From contig NZ_JAUSUW010000017.1 of NCBI RefSeq assembly GCF_030814435.1, forward strand, positions 1 to 64,000: DNA of 64,000 nucleotides, written 5' to 3'. Below, piece after piece: positions 1 through 8,630 of this stretch. Position 1 is the stretch's first letter; every line of letters begins with the position of its first letter. Source of the stretch: Peteryoungia aggregata LMG 23059 (lineage in GTDB: Bacteria > Pseudomonadota > Alphaproteobacteria > Rhizobiales > Rhizobiaceae). The notes beneath the pieces are model-generated. The model was not told the DNA's origin and searched no databases. It saw nothing but the letters and a program-made list of their open reading frames with translations. The position numbers were made by a program, and so were the translations under genes.

Positions 1-72
1 GCCACGATGCGCAAACTGCTCACCATCCTCAACGCCATCATCCGGGACGAAAAACCATGGCAAAACGCTTGA
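1..72 (+). mobile_element. C-terminal end of an IS110-family transposase (cut by window edge)
   Basis: The first frame reads without interruption from base 1 to the TGA at 70-72 and ends MRKLLTILNAIIRDEKPW then QNA. This is the characteristic C-terminus of IS110/IS1111-type transposases, DEDD enzymes that move insertion sequences. Only 23 residues lie in the window, so whether the element is intact cannot be judged. No terminal inverted repeat is evident directly after the stop, but IS110 members often lack one. A solitary remnant is possible. Confidence 0.7.
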
Positions 73-151
73 CTGCCAAGACAGTCGCTCTCCCCGCGAG
101 CGGAGAGAGGGTTAGGGGGAGGGATTGATCAGAGGTGTTGTCAGCGAAGCA

Positions 152-269
152 CCCTCCCCTTAAGGGGGAGGGTCGGCACGCAGTGCCGGGGTGGGGTGAC
201 CCGTTCGGCGTCAAAACGATCACCCCCACCCGCAGCTTCGCTGCGACCTCCCCCCTCAAGGGGGAGGTG
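152..269. repeat. Composite palindromic intergenic repeat of rhizobial type
   Basis: The segment consists of nested hairpins in mirror order: CCCTCCCCTTAAGGGGGAGGG, then CGGCACGCAGTGCCG, a spacer, then CGCAGCTTCGCTGCG and CCTCCCCCCTCAAGGGGGAGG. Elements built this way are scattered between genes in many Rhizobiales genomes. Here it lies 6 bp past the stop of the minus-strand aldehyde dehydrogenase gene and between that gene and the transposase end, so it may also act as a transcription stop or RNA stabiliser. Confidence 0.75.
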
Positions 270-275
270 CGGATC

Positions 276-1790
276 TCAGAAGAAACCCAATGCCTTCGGG
301 CTATAGCTGACCAGCATGTTCTTGGTCTGCTGGTAGTGATCGAGCATCATCTTGTGCGTCTCGCGTCCGATGCCCGACTGTTTGTAGCCACCGAAGGCGG
401 CATGCGCCGGATAGGCGTGGTAGCAATTGGTCCACACACGACCGGCCTGGATGTTGCGGCCGAAGTGGTAGCAGGTATTGGCATCGCGGCTCCACACGCC
501 GGCGCCGAGGCCGTAAAGCGTGTCATTGGCGATTTCGAGTGCCTCTGCCTCGTCCTTGAAGGTGGTTACGGATACGACAGGACCAAAGATCTCTTCCTGG
601 AACACCCGCATCTTATTGTGACCACGGAAGACCGTCGGCTTGACGTAGTAACCGCCCGAGAGATCGCCGCCCAGTTCGTTGCGATAGCCGCCGGTCAGAA
701 CCTCGGCGCCTTCCTGTTTGCCGATGTCGATATAGGACAGGATCTTTTCGAGCTGTTCGGAAGAGGCCTGCGCGCCGATCATCGTCGACATGGCAAGCGG
801 ATCGCCCTGGATCACGGCCTCGACACGCTTGATCGCCTTCTCCATGAAGCGGTCATAGATCTTCTCATGCACCAGCGCGCGGCTCGGGCAGGTGCAAACC
901 TCGCCCTGATTGAGCGCGAACATCGCAAAACCTTCCAGCGCCTTGTCGAGATAGTCGTCGTCCTCGCGCATAACGTCTTCAAAGAAGATGTTCGGCGATT
1001 TGCCGCCAAGCTCCAACGTCACCGGGATGAGGTTCTGGCTGGCATATTGCATGATCAGACGACCGGTCGAGGTCTCGCCGGTAAAGGCGATCTTGGCAAT
1101 CCGCGGGCTGGTCGCGAGCGGCTTGCCTGCTTCCAGACCAAAGCCATTGACGATGTTGAGCACACCCGGCGGAAGCAGATCGCCGATCAGTTCGGCCAGC
1201 ACCAGGATCGAGGCCGGGGTCTGCTCGGCCGGCTTCAGCACCACGCAGTTGCCGGCAGCCAGCGCCGGGGCCACCTTCCAGGCCGCCATCAGGATCGGGA
1301 AATTCCACGGAATGATCTGGCCGACGACGCCGAGCGGCTCGTGGAAATGATAGGCGATCGTGTCATGGTCGACCTCGCCGATCGTGCCTTCCTGAGAGCG
1401 CACGCAGGCGGCGAAGTAGCGGAAGTGGTCGATGGCCAGCGGAATATCGGCCACCATGGTCTCGCGCAGCGGCTTGCCATTGTCCCAGGTCTCGGCCCGC
1501 GCCAGAAGCTCGAGATTGGCTTCCATCCGGTCGGCGACCCGGTTCAGGATATTGGCGCGTTCGGTCGCGGAAGTGCGGCCCCACTTGTCCTTGGCGGCAT
1601 GCGCTGCATCGAGCGCGAGATTGATATCAGCTTCATCCGAACGGGCGATGTCGCAGAGCTTGCCGCCAGTCACCGGTGTGGTGTTTGCGAAATAGCGCCC
1701 GTTCACGGGCTCGCGGAATTCACCGCCGATGAAGTTGCCGTATTTCAGCTTGAACGGCGAAGCCGCGATCGTCTGGACCTGAATGTTCAT
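276..1790 (-). CDS. NAD(P)-dependent aldehyde dehydrogenase, AldB/ExaC type
   Basis: This 504-residue cytosolic enzyme oxidises an aldehyde, probably acetaldehyde or another short-chain alcohol-derived aldehyde, to the acid. The family length is normal. The Rossmann and substrate-pocket signature [20 protein letters not shown] lies near residues 161-180, the general-base Glu is in TLELGGKSP (about 260), and the catalytic Cys is in [11 protein letters not shown] (about 299). The GEVCTCPSR variant is typical of AldB of E. coli and ExaC of Pseudomonas. The start ATG follows a GGGAGGATGAC-like ribosome site. The gene upstream on the same strand is an AcoR-like regulator, a common partner of this subfamily, and a dyad shared with that regulator lies about 107 bp before the start. 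The exact substrate is inferred. Confidence 0.92.
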   Translation of the reverse strand: MNIQVQTIAASPFKLKYGNFIGGEFREPVNGRYFANTTPVTGGKLCDIARSDEADINLALDAAHAAKDKWGRTSATERANILNRVADRMEANLELLARAETWDNGKPLRETMVADIPLAIDHFRYFAACVRSQEGTIGEVDHDTIAYHFHEPLGVVGQIIPWNFPILMAAWKVAPALAAGNCVVLKPAEQTPASILVLAELIGDLLPPGVLNIVNGFGLEAGKPLATSPRIAKIAFTGETSTGRLIMQYASQNLIPVTLELGGKSPNIFFEDVMREDDDYLDKALEGFAMFALNQGEVCTCPSRALVHEKIYDRFMEKAIKRVEAVIQGDPLAMSTMIGAQASSEQLEKILSYIDIGKQEGAEVLTGGYRNELGGDLSGGYYVKPTVFRGHNKMRVFQEEIFGPVVSVTTFKDEAEALEIANDTLYGLGAGVWSRDANTCYHFGRNIQAGRVWTNCYHAYPAHAAFGGYKQSGIGRETHKMMLDHYQQTKNMLVSYSPKALGFF

Positions 1791-1896
1791 CTGTCATCCT
1801 CCCTGTGAAGGGACCCCTCCTCGGGTCCCGATGACAGGATGATTGCTGCCTTCTCTCTTCAGGAACAGTGCCGCGAAACAGTGCTGCAGCGCACAG

Positions 1897-1914
1897 TGTT
1901 TCAGTCTTGCGACA
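1897..1914 (-). promoter_or_regulatory. Candidate operator of the AcoR-like regulator, aldehyde dehydrogenase copy
   Basis: The plus strand reads TGTTTCA-GTCT-TGCGACA, an imperfect dyad with a four-base spacer. The same arm TGCGACA with the same spacer recurs before the regulator gene at 2987-3004. This copy ends 107 bp upstream of the aldehyde dehydrogenase start. It overlaps a second dyad, GAAACA-N16-TGTTTC at 1875-1902. The role is inferred from repetition and spacing. Confidence 0.5.
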
Positions 1915-1925
1915 CATGTGGGAGA

Positions 1926-2882
1926 TCAGTGCAGCTGGAAGCGCTTCATCTTCCGGTGCAGCGTCGCCCGGCTGATGCCGAGGATCTGGGCGGCCTGCGA
2001 GACATTGCCATTGGCCCGAGACAGCACGCGACGCAGCGCCGCACGCTCGGCATCATCGAGATCGCTTGTACTCTCGCCCCGCGTCTCGCGCAGCGCATCG
2101 GCAGCGGGCATCCCCTGCGCGATCAAACCGTCATCAAGCTTCAGAGTGAGCCGGGCGGCCTTGGTGGCACCCAGGATCAGGTCGTCGGCATCGACCGCGA
2201 TCAGCGCCGACAGCGAATTGGCTTGCGGCACCACGACGATCCGCGCGCCAGCATAGGCCTGACGGAACAGGTTGCTCTCCACCCGCGCAGCGGCATCGCG
2301 CACCGCCTGCGACAGAACCGCCAGCGTCATGTCGGAGACATCGTTGCGGCATGTGGACACGTCGAGGGCCGCCGTAACGCGACCGAGATGATCGCGGATC
2401 GGTGCGGTGGCACAGGACAGCTCGATATTGGCGCTCATGAAATGCTGGTCGCGATGGATGACGACCGCGCGTTCATCGGCCAGTGCCGTGCCGATGCCGT
2501 TGGTCCCGACACTCGCCTCGCTCCACAGCGTCTGCTGCCAGAGGCCCAGCGCCCGAAACTCGACATCATCCCCCGGCGCACCACGCCGGTCGACCACGAT
2601 GCCGCTATGATCCGCGAGAATGATGCAGCAGCCCGACCGTCCAACCATTTGATAGAGCCGGTCCACCTCGTCCGCAGAGCTGCCGATCAACCGCTCCATG
2701 CGCTCCCGCGCCTCGCGGAAGGTCGCCTCGTCCACCTGAGCGGGCTTGCGCGCCTCTTCCGGCTGCAAACGATAGAGGTTGAGACAACGACTCCAGGATG
2801 CGGCGACCGGTGAGGTCACCGCCGCCGACGCCTTCTGCGTCGTCGAATAGACGAGATCGGAATGTCTGAGATCCTGACGCAT
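1926..2882 (-). CDS. GAF-Fis regulator, AcoR-like without the AAA+ domain
   Basis: The protein has 318 residues. The N-terminal part (about 1-75) and the GAF-like sensor region, with SVGTNGIGTALADERAVVI, resemble AcoR-type activators of acetoin, alcohol and aldehyde metabolism. The C-terminus ends in a Fis-type helix-turn-helix (NVSQAAQILGISRATLHRKM). The AAA+ sigma-54 interaction module that normally sits between these parts (GAFTGA and Walker motifs) is absent, so the protein cannot remodel sigma-54 polymerase in the usual way. The start at 2882 was chosen because GGGAGGAG lies just before it; a longer frame upstream has no such support. It probably controls the adjacent aldehyde dehydrogenase gene and itself through the shared dyads. 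Confidence 0.85.
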   Translation of the reverse strand: MRQDLRHSDLVYSTTQKASAAVTSPVAASWSRCLNLYRLQPEEARKPAQVDEATFREARERMERLIGSSADEVDRLYQMVGRSGCCIILADHSGIVVDRRGAPGDDVEFRALGLWQQTLWSEASVGTNGIGTALADERAVVIHRDQHFMSANIELSCATAPIRDHLGRVTAALDVSTCRNDVSDMTLAVLSQAVRDAAARVESNLFRQAYAGARIVVVPQANSLSALIAVDADDLILGATKAARLTLKLDDGLIAQGMPAADALRETRGESTSDLDDAERAALRRVLSRANGNVSQAAQILGISRATLHRKMKRFQLH

Positions 2883-2986
2883 CGGCTCCTCCCAAAGCAC
2901 AGTGAGCAGTATGCGCCTTCTGCCGACCTTGGCAATCGGCCAATCGGACGAGGCGCACAGCCCCCAGCAACGAGGCGGAGGCCGAG

Positions 2987-3004
2987 TGGCGCAATTCTGC
3001 GACA
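2987..3004 (-). promoter_or_regulatory. Candidate operator of the AcoR-like regulator, autoregulatory copy
   Basis: The sequence TGGCGCA-ATTC-TGCGACA is a near-perfect inverted repeat with one mismatch between the seven-base arms. It ends 105 bp upstream of the regulator start, almost the same distance as the related dyad in front of the aldehyde dehydrogenase gene. Confidence 0.5.
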
Positions 3005-3030
3005 CTTCACAGGACAAAAGTGCCGGATGC

Positions 3031-5127
3031 TCAGGCCGCCAGCCCGGACCTCTTCGGCGCAGCGGGTGTTGTGTCGGCTGCAGGCTCCGCAGCTTCAGCA
3101 TCCACGACCGGATTGACCACGTCCTGCAGATCAGAAATTGGAGCCGGGCGACCGTAGAAATAGCCCTGCACCTGTTCACAGCCCTCGTCCTGCAGGAACC
3201 TCAGATGTTCGGCACTCTCCACCCCCTCCGCCAGCACGGGGATGTCGAGGCTCTGCGCCAGAATGAGCGTCGAGCGAACGATCGCCGCCGACTGGCGGCT
3301 TTCGACGACGCTGTCGATGAAGCCCCGATCGATCTTGATTTTGTCGAAGGGGAAGAGCTGCAAAGTCGACAGCGAGGAATATCCGGTACCGTAGTCATCC
3401 ATGGCAATCTTGACGCCGAGCGCTTTGAGTTGCCGGATGATCGAGAGCGCATGCTGCTGGTCGGCGATGATGCCCGATTCGGTGATCTCCAGTTCCAGCC
3501 GCTCCGGGGCAAGGCCGGTTTCGGCAAGAATCTCGCGGATCCGCTGTGGAAGATTGGCATTGGCGAGCTGCTTCGGCGCGACATTGACGGCAATGCGCAG
3601 CGGATTGCGCCACTGGACAGCCTCAGCGCAGGCCTGGCGCAACACCCAGTCGCCGAGATCCATGATAAAGCCGGTGCGCTCTGCAATCGGAATGAACTCG
3701 ACCGGCGAGACCATGCCACGGCGGGGATGCCGCCAGCGCAGCAACACCTCGAAACCGATCACCTCGCCCGTCATCGTATTGTTCTGCTTCTGGAAATACA
3801 GTTCGAACTCACCTCGGTCAAAGCCGGTGCGCATGTCCATCGCCAGCGCACTGCGCTCCCGTGCAACCTGGTCCATCGACTGGTCGTAGAAGCAGACCTG
3901 GTTCGACCCCATGGACTTGGCCCGGTACATGGCGATATCCGCCTGCGCCAGCAGATCATCGATCGTGCCGGCACCGTCGGGGAAAACCGAAATCCCGATG
4001 CTGGCGCCGATGCCGAGTGTCACGTCCTCCCAGGCGATCGGCTCACCGAGATCGCGGATGATCCGCGTCGCCATCTGCTCGGCCTCGGAATGGGTGAAGA
4101 CGCGCGAGGTGACAGCAATGAACTCGTCTCCGCCGATGCGCGCAACGAACTCGCCCTCGCGCAGCCTGCGTCCCATCCGTTCGGCAGCCACCCGCAAAAC
4201 ATGGTCACCCGCGGCATGACCATGCACATCGTTGACTTCCTTGAACCGGTCGAGGTCGAAGCAGAGCATGTAGATGCGCTCGGTCCTGTTCACGGGTGCC
4301 TCCATCATGTGGCCAAGCCGCTCGACGAAGGCGCTCCGGTTCGGAAGTCCCGTCAGGGCGTCATGCAACGACAGCTGACGATAGCGCTCGACCGCAGAGC
4401 GGGTCGACTGCCGGTCGATGACATAGGTCATTGAGCCGATCGACAGGATCAGCACGGTCACCAGCATCAGCACGACGGTCAGAACGCTTTCCGGCAGCAT
4501 GTGATCAGGCAGTGCAGCCGAAGGATCCGGCACCACGGTCACGGCCGTCATGCCGATGAAATGGGTGGAGGCAATCGCAAGGACGAGGGCCACGCCGCCG
4601 CCATAGCGGCAGAATCGGGTAACGGGACGGGCAACACGGTTGGTGGCCAGCGCCCCGAAGGCAGCCCCGGCGACCAGCGACCAGACGACATAAGATGCGT
4701 TCCATTCCAGGTACCCCTGCACCTGATAGCCAGCCATGCCGACATAATGCATGGCGGCAATCCCGGCGCCGACGATCGCACCACCGGCCTCGATCAGCAG
4801 GCTGCGCTGCGTCATCGCTGCGATCAGCAAGCCGATCCCGGTAGCGGTGATGGCCAGCAACAGGGAGGTGAGTGTCGCCGCCGGCTCATAGCCCGCGAGC
4901 ACATCGGCCTCGTATCCCATCATCGCGACGAAATGCGTGGTCCAGATGGACGCCCCACCGATCACGCTGGTCAGAGAAATCCAGCTCGCCCGTGCCACAC
5001 CCCGCGTGTTGCGCACCCGCCCGAAGAGCCGCATGGTCAGGAGGGAGCCGAGAACACAGACGGTGACGGCAGCAATCAGAGAAAGCGGGTCGTGTTCGAC
5101 AGCGATACAGGTAAGGATTTCGAGCAT
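3031..5127 (-). CDS. MHYT-GGDEF-EAL membrane c-di-GMP enzyme
   Basis: This 698-residue inner-membrane protein starts with an MHYT sensor unit: paired membrane helices carrying THFVAMMGY (about 64-72), MHYVGMAGY (126-134) and THFIGM (188-193), thought to bind a metal and sense a diatomic gas. A seventh helix near 215-235 leads to a GGDEF domain with intact GGDEF (332-336) and DLDRFKEVNDVHGH. No RxxD inhibitory site is seen just before it. An EAL domain follows, with EVLLRW in place of EALLRW and conserved ITES, DDYGTGYSSL and KIDRGFI motifs. Both cyclase and phosphodiesterase activity are possible; which dominates cannot be told. The gene is monocistronic and divergent from the L25 gene. Confidence 0.93.
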   Translation of the reverse strand: MLEILTCIAVEHDPLSLIAAVTVCVLGSLLTMRLFGRVRNTRGVARASWISLTSVIGGASIWTTHFVAMMGYEADVLAGYEPAATLTSLLLAITATGIGLLIAAMTQRSLLIEAGGAIVGAGIAAMHYVGMAGYQVQGYLEWNASYVVWSLVAGAAFGALATNRVARPVTRFCRYGGGVALVLAIASTHFIGMTAVTVVPDPSAALPDHMLPESVLTVVLMLVTVLILSIGSMTYVIDRQSTRSAVERYRQLSLHDALTGLPNRSAFVERLGHMMEAPVNRTERIYMLCFDLDRFKEVNDVHGHAAGDHVLRVAAERMGRRLREGEFVARIGGDEFIAVTSRVFTHSEAEQMATRIIRDLGEPIAWEDVTLGIGASIGISVFPDGAGTIDDLLAQADIAMYRAKSMGSNQVCFYDQSMDQVARERSALAMDMRTGFDRGEFELYFQKQNNTMTGEVIGFEVLLRWRHPRRGMVSPVEFIPIAERTGFIMDLGDWVLRQACAEAVQWRNPLRIAVNVAPKQLANANLPQRIREILAETGLAPERLELEITESGIIADQQHALSIIRQLKALGVKIAMDDYGTGYSSLSTLQLFPFDKIKIDRGFIDSVVESRQSAAIVRSTLILAQSLDIPVLAEGVESAEHLRFLQDEGCEQVQGYFYGRPAPISDLQDVVNPVVDAEAAEPAADTTPAAPKRSGLAA

Positions 5128-5277
5128 GAAGTTCGCCCATATTGCAAAGACAGTACTGATTTAGCATCGGGCAATTTCAAAGGGCTTGACCGGAATGGTT
5201 AGCAATTCGCCTCCGCACCCGCTGGAACCCAGAAAGCGATCACAAACGCGTAATCATGGTCCACAGCCCGGAAATCC

Positions 5278-5306
5278 TTGCCATTCCGCATCATCTGGTC
5301 TATAGG
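5278..5306 (+). promoter_or_regulatory. Likely sigma-70-type promoter of the L25 gene
   Basis: TTGCCA and TATAGG are separated by exactly 17 bp, close to the alphaproteobacterial housekeeping consensus (CTTGAC-N17-CTATAT). It lies 118 bp before the L25 start. The rest of the 5128-5423 intergenic stretch shows no gene. Confidence 0.5.
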
Positions 5307-5423
5307 CGCCCGATCCGCACAGACACCCTTGGAGGCAATGTGGATGGGACCGGCAACGGTCTCCGGTTCTGGCATGACCAAGATGTGTCGCCAGGGCTCT
5401 CCAGTAACTTGAAAGGTAAAGCC

Positions 5424-6020
5424 ATGAGCCACGCTTCTTACGAGCTCAAGGCCGTAGCACGCGAACGGGTAGGTAAGGGGTCCTCCCGCGAACTTCGCCG
5501 CAACGGTTTGATTCCGGCTGTCATCTATGGTGACAAGCAGGCCCCGATTTCGATCTCGATCAACACCAACGAGATCACCAAGCGCATCCACGCCGGCGGT
5601 TTCATGACCACCGTCGCCATCATCGACATCGATGGCCAGAAGATCAGCGTTCTGCCGAAGGACTACCAGCTCGACGTCGTTCGTGACTTCACGATGCATG
5701 TCGACTTCCTGCGCATCTCGGCCGACAGCAAGGTCACCGTCGAAGTTCCGGTTCACTTCATCAACGAAGAGAAGTCGGCCATCAAGACCGGCGCCGTTCT
5801 CAACATCGTTCGTCACGAAGTTGAACTGCACTGCCCGGCTTCCGACATCCCGGAATTCCTGACCGTTGACCTCGCTGGCCTGAAGGTCGGCGACAGCGTG
5901 CACATCTCGGCTGTCAAGCTTCCGGCTGGCACCACACCGGTCATCGGCGATCGCGATTTCACCATCGCCACGATCGTTGCTCCGGCTGGCGGCATGGCTG
6001 ACGAGGCTGCTGAAGCCTGA
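5424..6020 (+). CDS. rplY: 50S ribosomal protein L25/general stress protein CTC
   Basis: This is the 198-residue two-domain form of L25 (TL5/CTC), which binds 5S rRNA on the large subunit. The N-terminal L25 domain begins [20 protein letters not shown], and the C-terminal beta domain contains [13 protein letters not shown] and [14 protein letters not shown]. The start ATG follows GAAAGG, and the upstream in-frame extension does not look like L25. In many Rhizobiales pth is the next gene; here pth lies downstream on the same strand but a GGDEF-EAL gene and a binding-protein gene come between, and a strong terminator closes the L25 transcript. Confidence 0.96.
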   Translation: MSHASYELKAVARERVGKGSSRELRRNGLIPAVIYGDKQAPISISINTNEITKRIHAGGFMTTVAIIDIDGQKISVLPKDYQLDVVRDFTMHVDFLRISADSKVTVEVPVHFINEEKSAIKTGAVLNIVRHEVELHCPASDIPEFLTVDLAGLKVGDSVHISAVKLPAGTTPVIGDRDFTIATIVAPAGGMADEAAEA

Positions 6021-6046
6021 TCGTTCCGATCAGTCGCATCGATTGG

Positions 6047-6074
6047 AACCCACCCTCACGAGGGTGGGTTTTTT
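6047..6074 (+). terminator. Rho-independent terminator after the L25 gene
   Basis: AACCCACCCT and AGGGTGGGTT form a ten-base stem around a CACG loop, followed directly by a run of T. It begins 26 bp after the L25 stop. Confidence 0.9.
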
Positions 6075-6227
6075 CGTATCCGCGTTTACACGCAAAGGTC
6101 GAATTCGACCATGTTCCTTTAGTTAGATTTAAAGTATTTCGTGAAAGCCTTCGCCTCTCAATTCTTGCGTGAGGGAGCCCCAGAGGATCATGCCGCATCA
6201 TCCAGAGCCGCGTGAGGCCAACTGCTG

Positions 6228-8606
6228 ATGACCCGCTCCGTCGAGAGCCGTTTCCTTGCAATCGTGGGGATCACGATCTCGATTCTCGTGGTGCCGCTCT
6301 TTGCGCTGTTCCTGTCTTTGGCAACCGAACGCGCCTCCAGCGAGTTGCAACAAAATCTCGAAATTCTGATTGCCGCCAATGCCCAGGCGCTTGCCAAGCC
6401 GCTCTGGGATTTCGACCAGGAAAGCGTCGAGCAGATCACCGCCACGATCGTGTCCAACGCGACGGTCAGCCGCGTCAATGTCAAGGACATGTCCGGCGGC
6501 ATCGCCGTTTCCATGCCGGCCCTGCCCAAATGGCCGAAGAACGGACTGGAATCGATCAGCCGCGAGATCTTCTATCGCGCCGTCGAAGGCCCCAAGCTCG
6601 TCGGCACCATCACCATCTACTACAGCCGCATCGACATGTTCTCCTCCCTGCGCCAGGCAGAGGTCATGCTGATTGGCATCTTCATGCTGGCGGTGATGGG
6701 CGTCGTCGGCGCAGCCGTGGCCGGCAACCGGTTGATGGTCATGAAGCCGCTCCTCAAGCTGACGGCCGCCATCGAGGCGACGCGCCGGCTCGGCTCCCGC
6801 CATCATGTCGACTGGCAGTCGAACGACGAGATCGGTCGGCTCGCCCGCAGCTTCAATGCCATGCAGATCAAGCTTGAGCAGGAAGAAGGGGAATTGCGCC
6901 TCGCCCATCGCCGGTCGACCGACATCTACAACACGACGCCCGCCATGCTGTTCTCGCTCGACGAGGAAGATCGCATTACCGGGGTCAGCGACTACTGGCT
7001 CGTCGCCACCGGCTACCAGCGCCACGAGATCATCGGGCGCAAGTTCATCGAGTTGGTTCCGACCGAGGCGCGCGCCGATTACCTGGAAGGCAAGAAGACC
7101 CGTTCCATCGCCGACGTACTTGAGGCCACGACACGCTTTGCCTGCGCCGACGGCACAGTCATGGACGTGCTGATCGCCGAGGCCGATCGCAAGATCGAAG
7201 GCGCCGAGGAGGATCTGTCGCTCAGCGTCATGACGGATGTAACGGCGCTGAAGCAGTCGGAAGAGCGCAACCATCGTCAGGCGATCACCGATCATCTGAC
7301 GGGTCTGCGCAACCGCAAGGGCTTCGAGACGGCGCTCGACGGCGAGATTGCTGCGACAGATGCCGCCGGCGAGGAACTCGCCTGCATCTTCGTTGACCTC
7401 GACCGCTTCAAGTGGATCAACGACAATCTCGGCCATCAGGCCGGTGACCTCGTGCTCTGCCGTTTCGTCGAGCGCATGAAGGAACGCCTTCCCAAGGGCG
7501 CGGTTGCAGCCCGCCTCGGCGGAGATGAGTTCGCGGTCTTGCTGCGCGGGCGCAATATCGAAACGGTGGCGACCGAACTCAGCCACAGCCTCTGCGACAT
7601 CTTCGTTGAACCGATGGCCATCGAAAGCTCCACGGTTCGCCTCAGCGCCAGTATCGGGATTGCCCTCTATCCCCGCCATGCCGCCAATGCCGCCGAACTG
7701 CTGCAGAAATCCGACATGGCGATGTACAGCAAGAAGCGCGATGGCAAGAACGGCGCCCAGCTCTACGACCCGCAGATCCAGGATCACACCCGCCGCCGCG
7801 CCGAAATCGAGCGCGACATCGAAGAAGGCCTGGCCGAGGACTGGTTCGACGCCTTCTTCCAGCCGATCGTTGAAGTGGGCACTGGCCGTACGGTCGGCTA
7901 CGAGGCCCTGATGCGCCTCGTCCACCCCGAGCGCGGCATCGTGCCACCTGCGGAGCTCATCGGTGTCGCCGAGGAAACCGGCGCGATCAGTCGGCTCGGC
8001 GGCCAGGTGCTTGAAAAGGCCCTGTCGAACCTCGCCCGCCTGAGCGCCATGACCGGTGACCACGATGCCTATCTGGCAGTGAACTTCTCGCCGCTTCAGT
8101 TCGACGCCTCCCTGCCCGTCCGGCTCGCCGCCCTCTCCGCGCATTTCGACATCGCACCGAGCCGGATCGTCATCGAGATCACCGAGGCGACGCTCCTGCA
8201 CGACAATCCGCAGATCCGCACGATCCTCGACGAGTTCAACCACCACGGCTATCGCCTGGCCCTCGACGATTTCGGCACGGGTTACTCGTCGCTCAGCTAC
8301 CTCAACCGTTTTCCTGTCGACATCGTCAAGATCGACCAGTCCTTCATCCGCTCGCTGACGGAGGACGAGCCGGAACTGCGCCACAAGAGCCGCATGCTCG
8401 TCGAGGGCATCACTGCAATCTCGCACAAGATGCAGTGCACCGTGGTCGCCGAAGGCATTGAGACCGAGGAGCAGCGCCACATCCTGGAGGAGTTCGGCGT
8501 CGACTATGGCCAGGGCTATCACTTCGCCCGACCGCAGGCGCTTTCGGCTCTGATTGAACAGGCATCCGCCAAGCCGGCTCGCCGAGCGAAGCTATCCGCC
8601 GGCTGA
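6228..8606 (+). CDS. HAMP-PAS-GGDEF-EAL membrane c-di-GMP enzyme
   Basis: The 792-residue protein has a membrane helix at about 9-31, a periplasmic sensor region, a second helix at 145-168, a HAMP linker (about 170-222), a PAS domain (about 228-345), an intact GGDEF domain (ARLGGDEF at 428-435, with DLDRFKWINDNLGH) and an EAL domain (GYEALMRL, ITEATLL, DDFGTGYSSL, KIDQSFIRSL). It is predicted to make and/or break c-di-GMP in response to an external and a cytosolic signal. It lies downstream of the L25 terminator. A periplasmic binding-protein gene follows 24 bp later, so the two may be co-transcribed and that protein could deliver a ligand to the sensor; this is inference. Confidence 0.92.
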   Translation: MTRSVESRFLAIVGITISILVVPLFALFLSLATERASSELQQNLEILIAANAQALAKPLWDFDQESVEQITATIVSNATVSRVNVKDMSGGIAVSMPALPKWPKNGLESISREIFYRAVEGPKLVGTITIYYSRIDMFSSLRQAEVMLIGIFMLAVMGVVGAAVAGNRLMVMKPLLKLTAAIEATRRLGSRHHVDWQSNDEIGRLARSFNAMQIKLEQEEGELRLAHRRSTDIYNTTPAMLFSLDEEDRITGVSDYWLVATGYQRHEIIGRKFIELVPTEARADYLEGKKTRSIADVLEATTRFACADGTVMDVLIAEADRKIEGAEEDLSLSVMTDVTALKQSEERNHRQAITDHLTGLRNRKGFETALDGEIAATDAAGEELACIFVDLDRFKWINDNLGHQAGDLVLCRFVERMKERLPKGAVAARLGGDEFAVLLRGRNIETVATELSHSLCDIFVEPMAIESSTVRLSASIGIALYPRHAANAAELLQKSDMAMYSKKRDGKNGAQLYDPQIQDHTRRRAEIERDIEEGLAEDWFDAFFQPIVEVGTGRTVGYEALMRLVHPERGIVPPAELIGVAEETGAISRLGGQVLEKALSNLARLSAMTGDHDAYLAVNFSPLQFDASLPVRLAALSAHFDIAPSRIVIEITEATLLHDNPQIRTILDEFNHHGYRLALDDFGTGYSSLSYLNRFPVDIVKIDQSFIRSLTEDEPELRHKSRMLVEGITAISHKMQCTVVAEGIETEEQRHILEEFGVDYGQGYHFARPQALSALIEQASAKPARRAKLSAG

Positions 8607-8630
8607 CATCAATAGAGAGAGGGAACCGCA

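Noticed and set aside
135-1808. Long plus-strand frame of 557 codons opposite the aldehyde dehydrogenase gene
   Set aside because: It is the antisense shadow of a clearly recognised gene in GC-rich DNA; its protein is compositionally odd (Arg, His, Gly) and matches nothing.
1791-1896. Sigma-54 promoter before the aldehyde dehydrogenase gene
   Set aside because: No GG-N10-GC element with good flanks was found on the minus strand, which agrees with a regulator that lacks the AAA+ domain.
6198-8522. 774-codon minus-strand frame opposite the HAMP-PAS-GGDEF-EAL gene
   Set aside because: A shadow of the real gene; no ribosome site and no recognisable domain.
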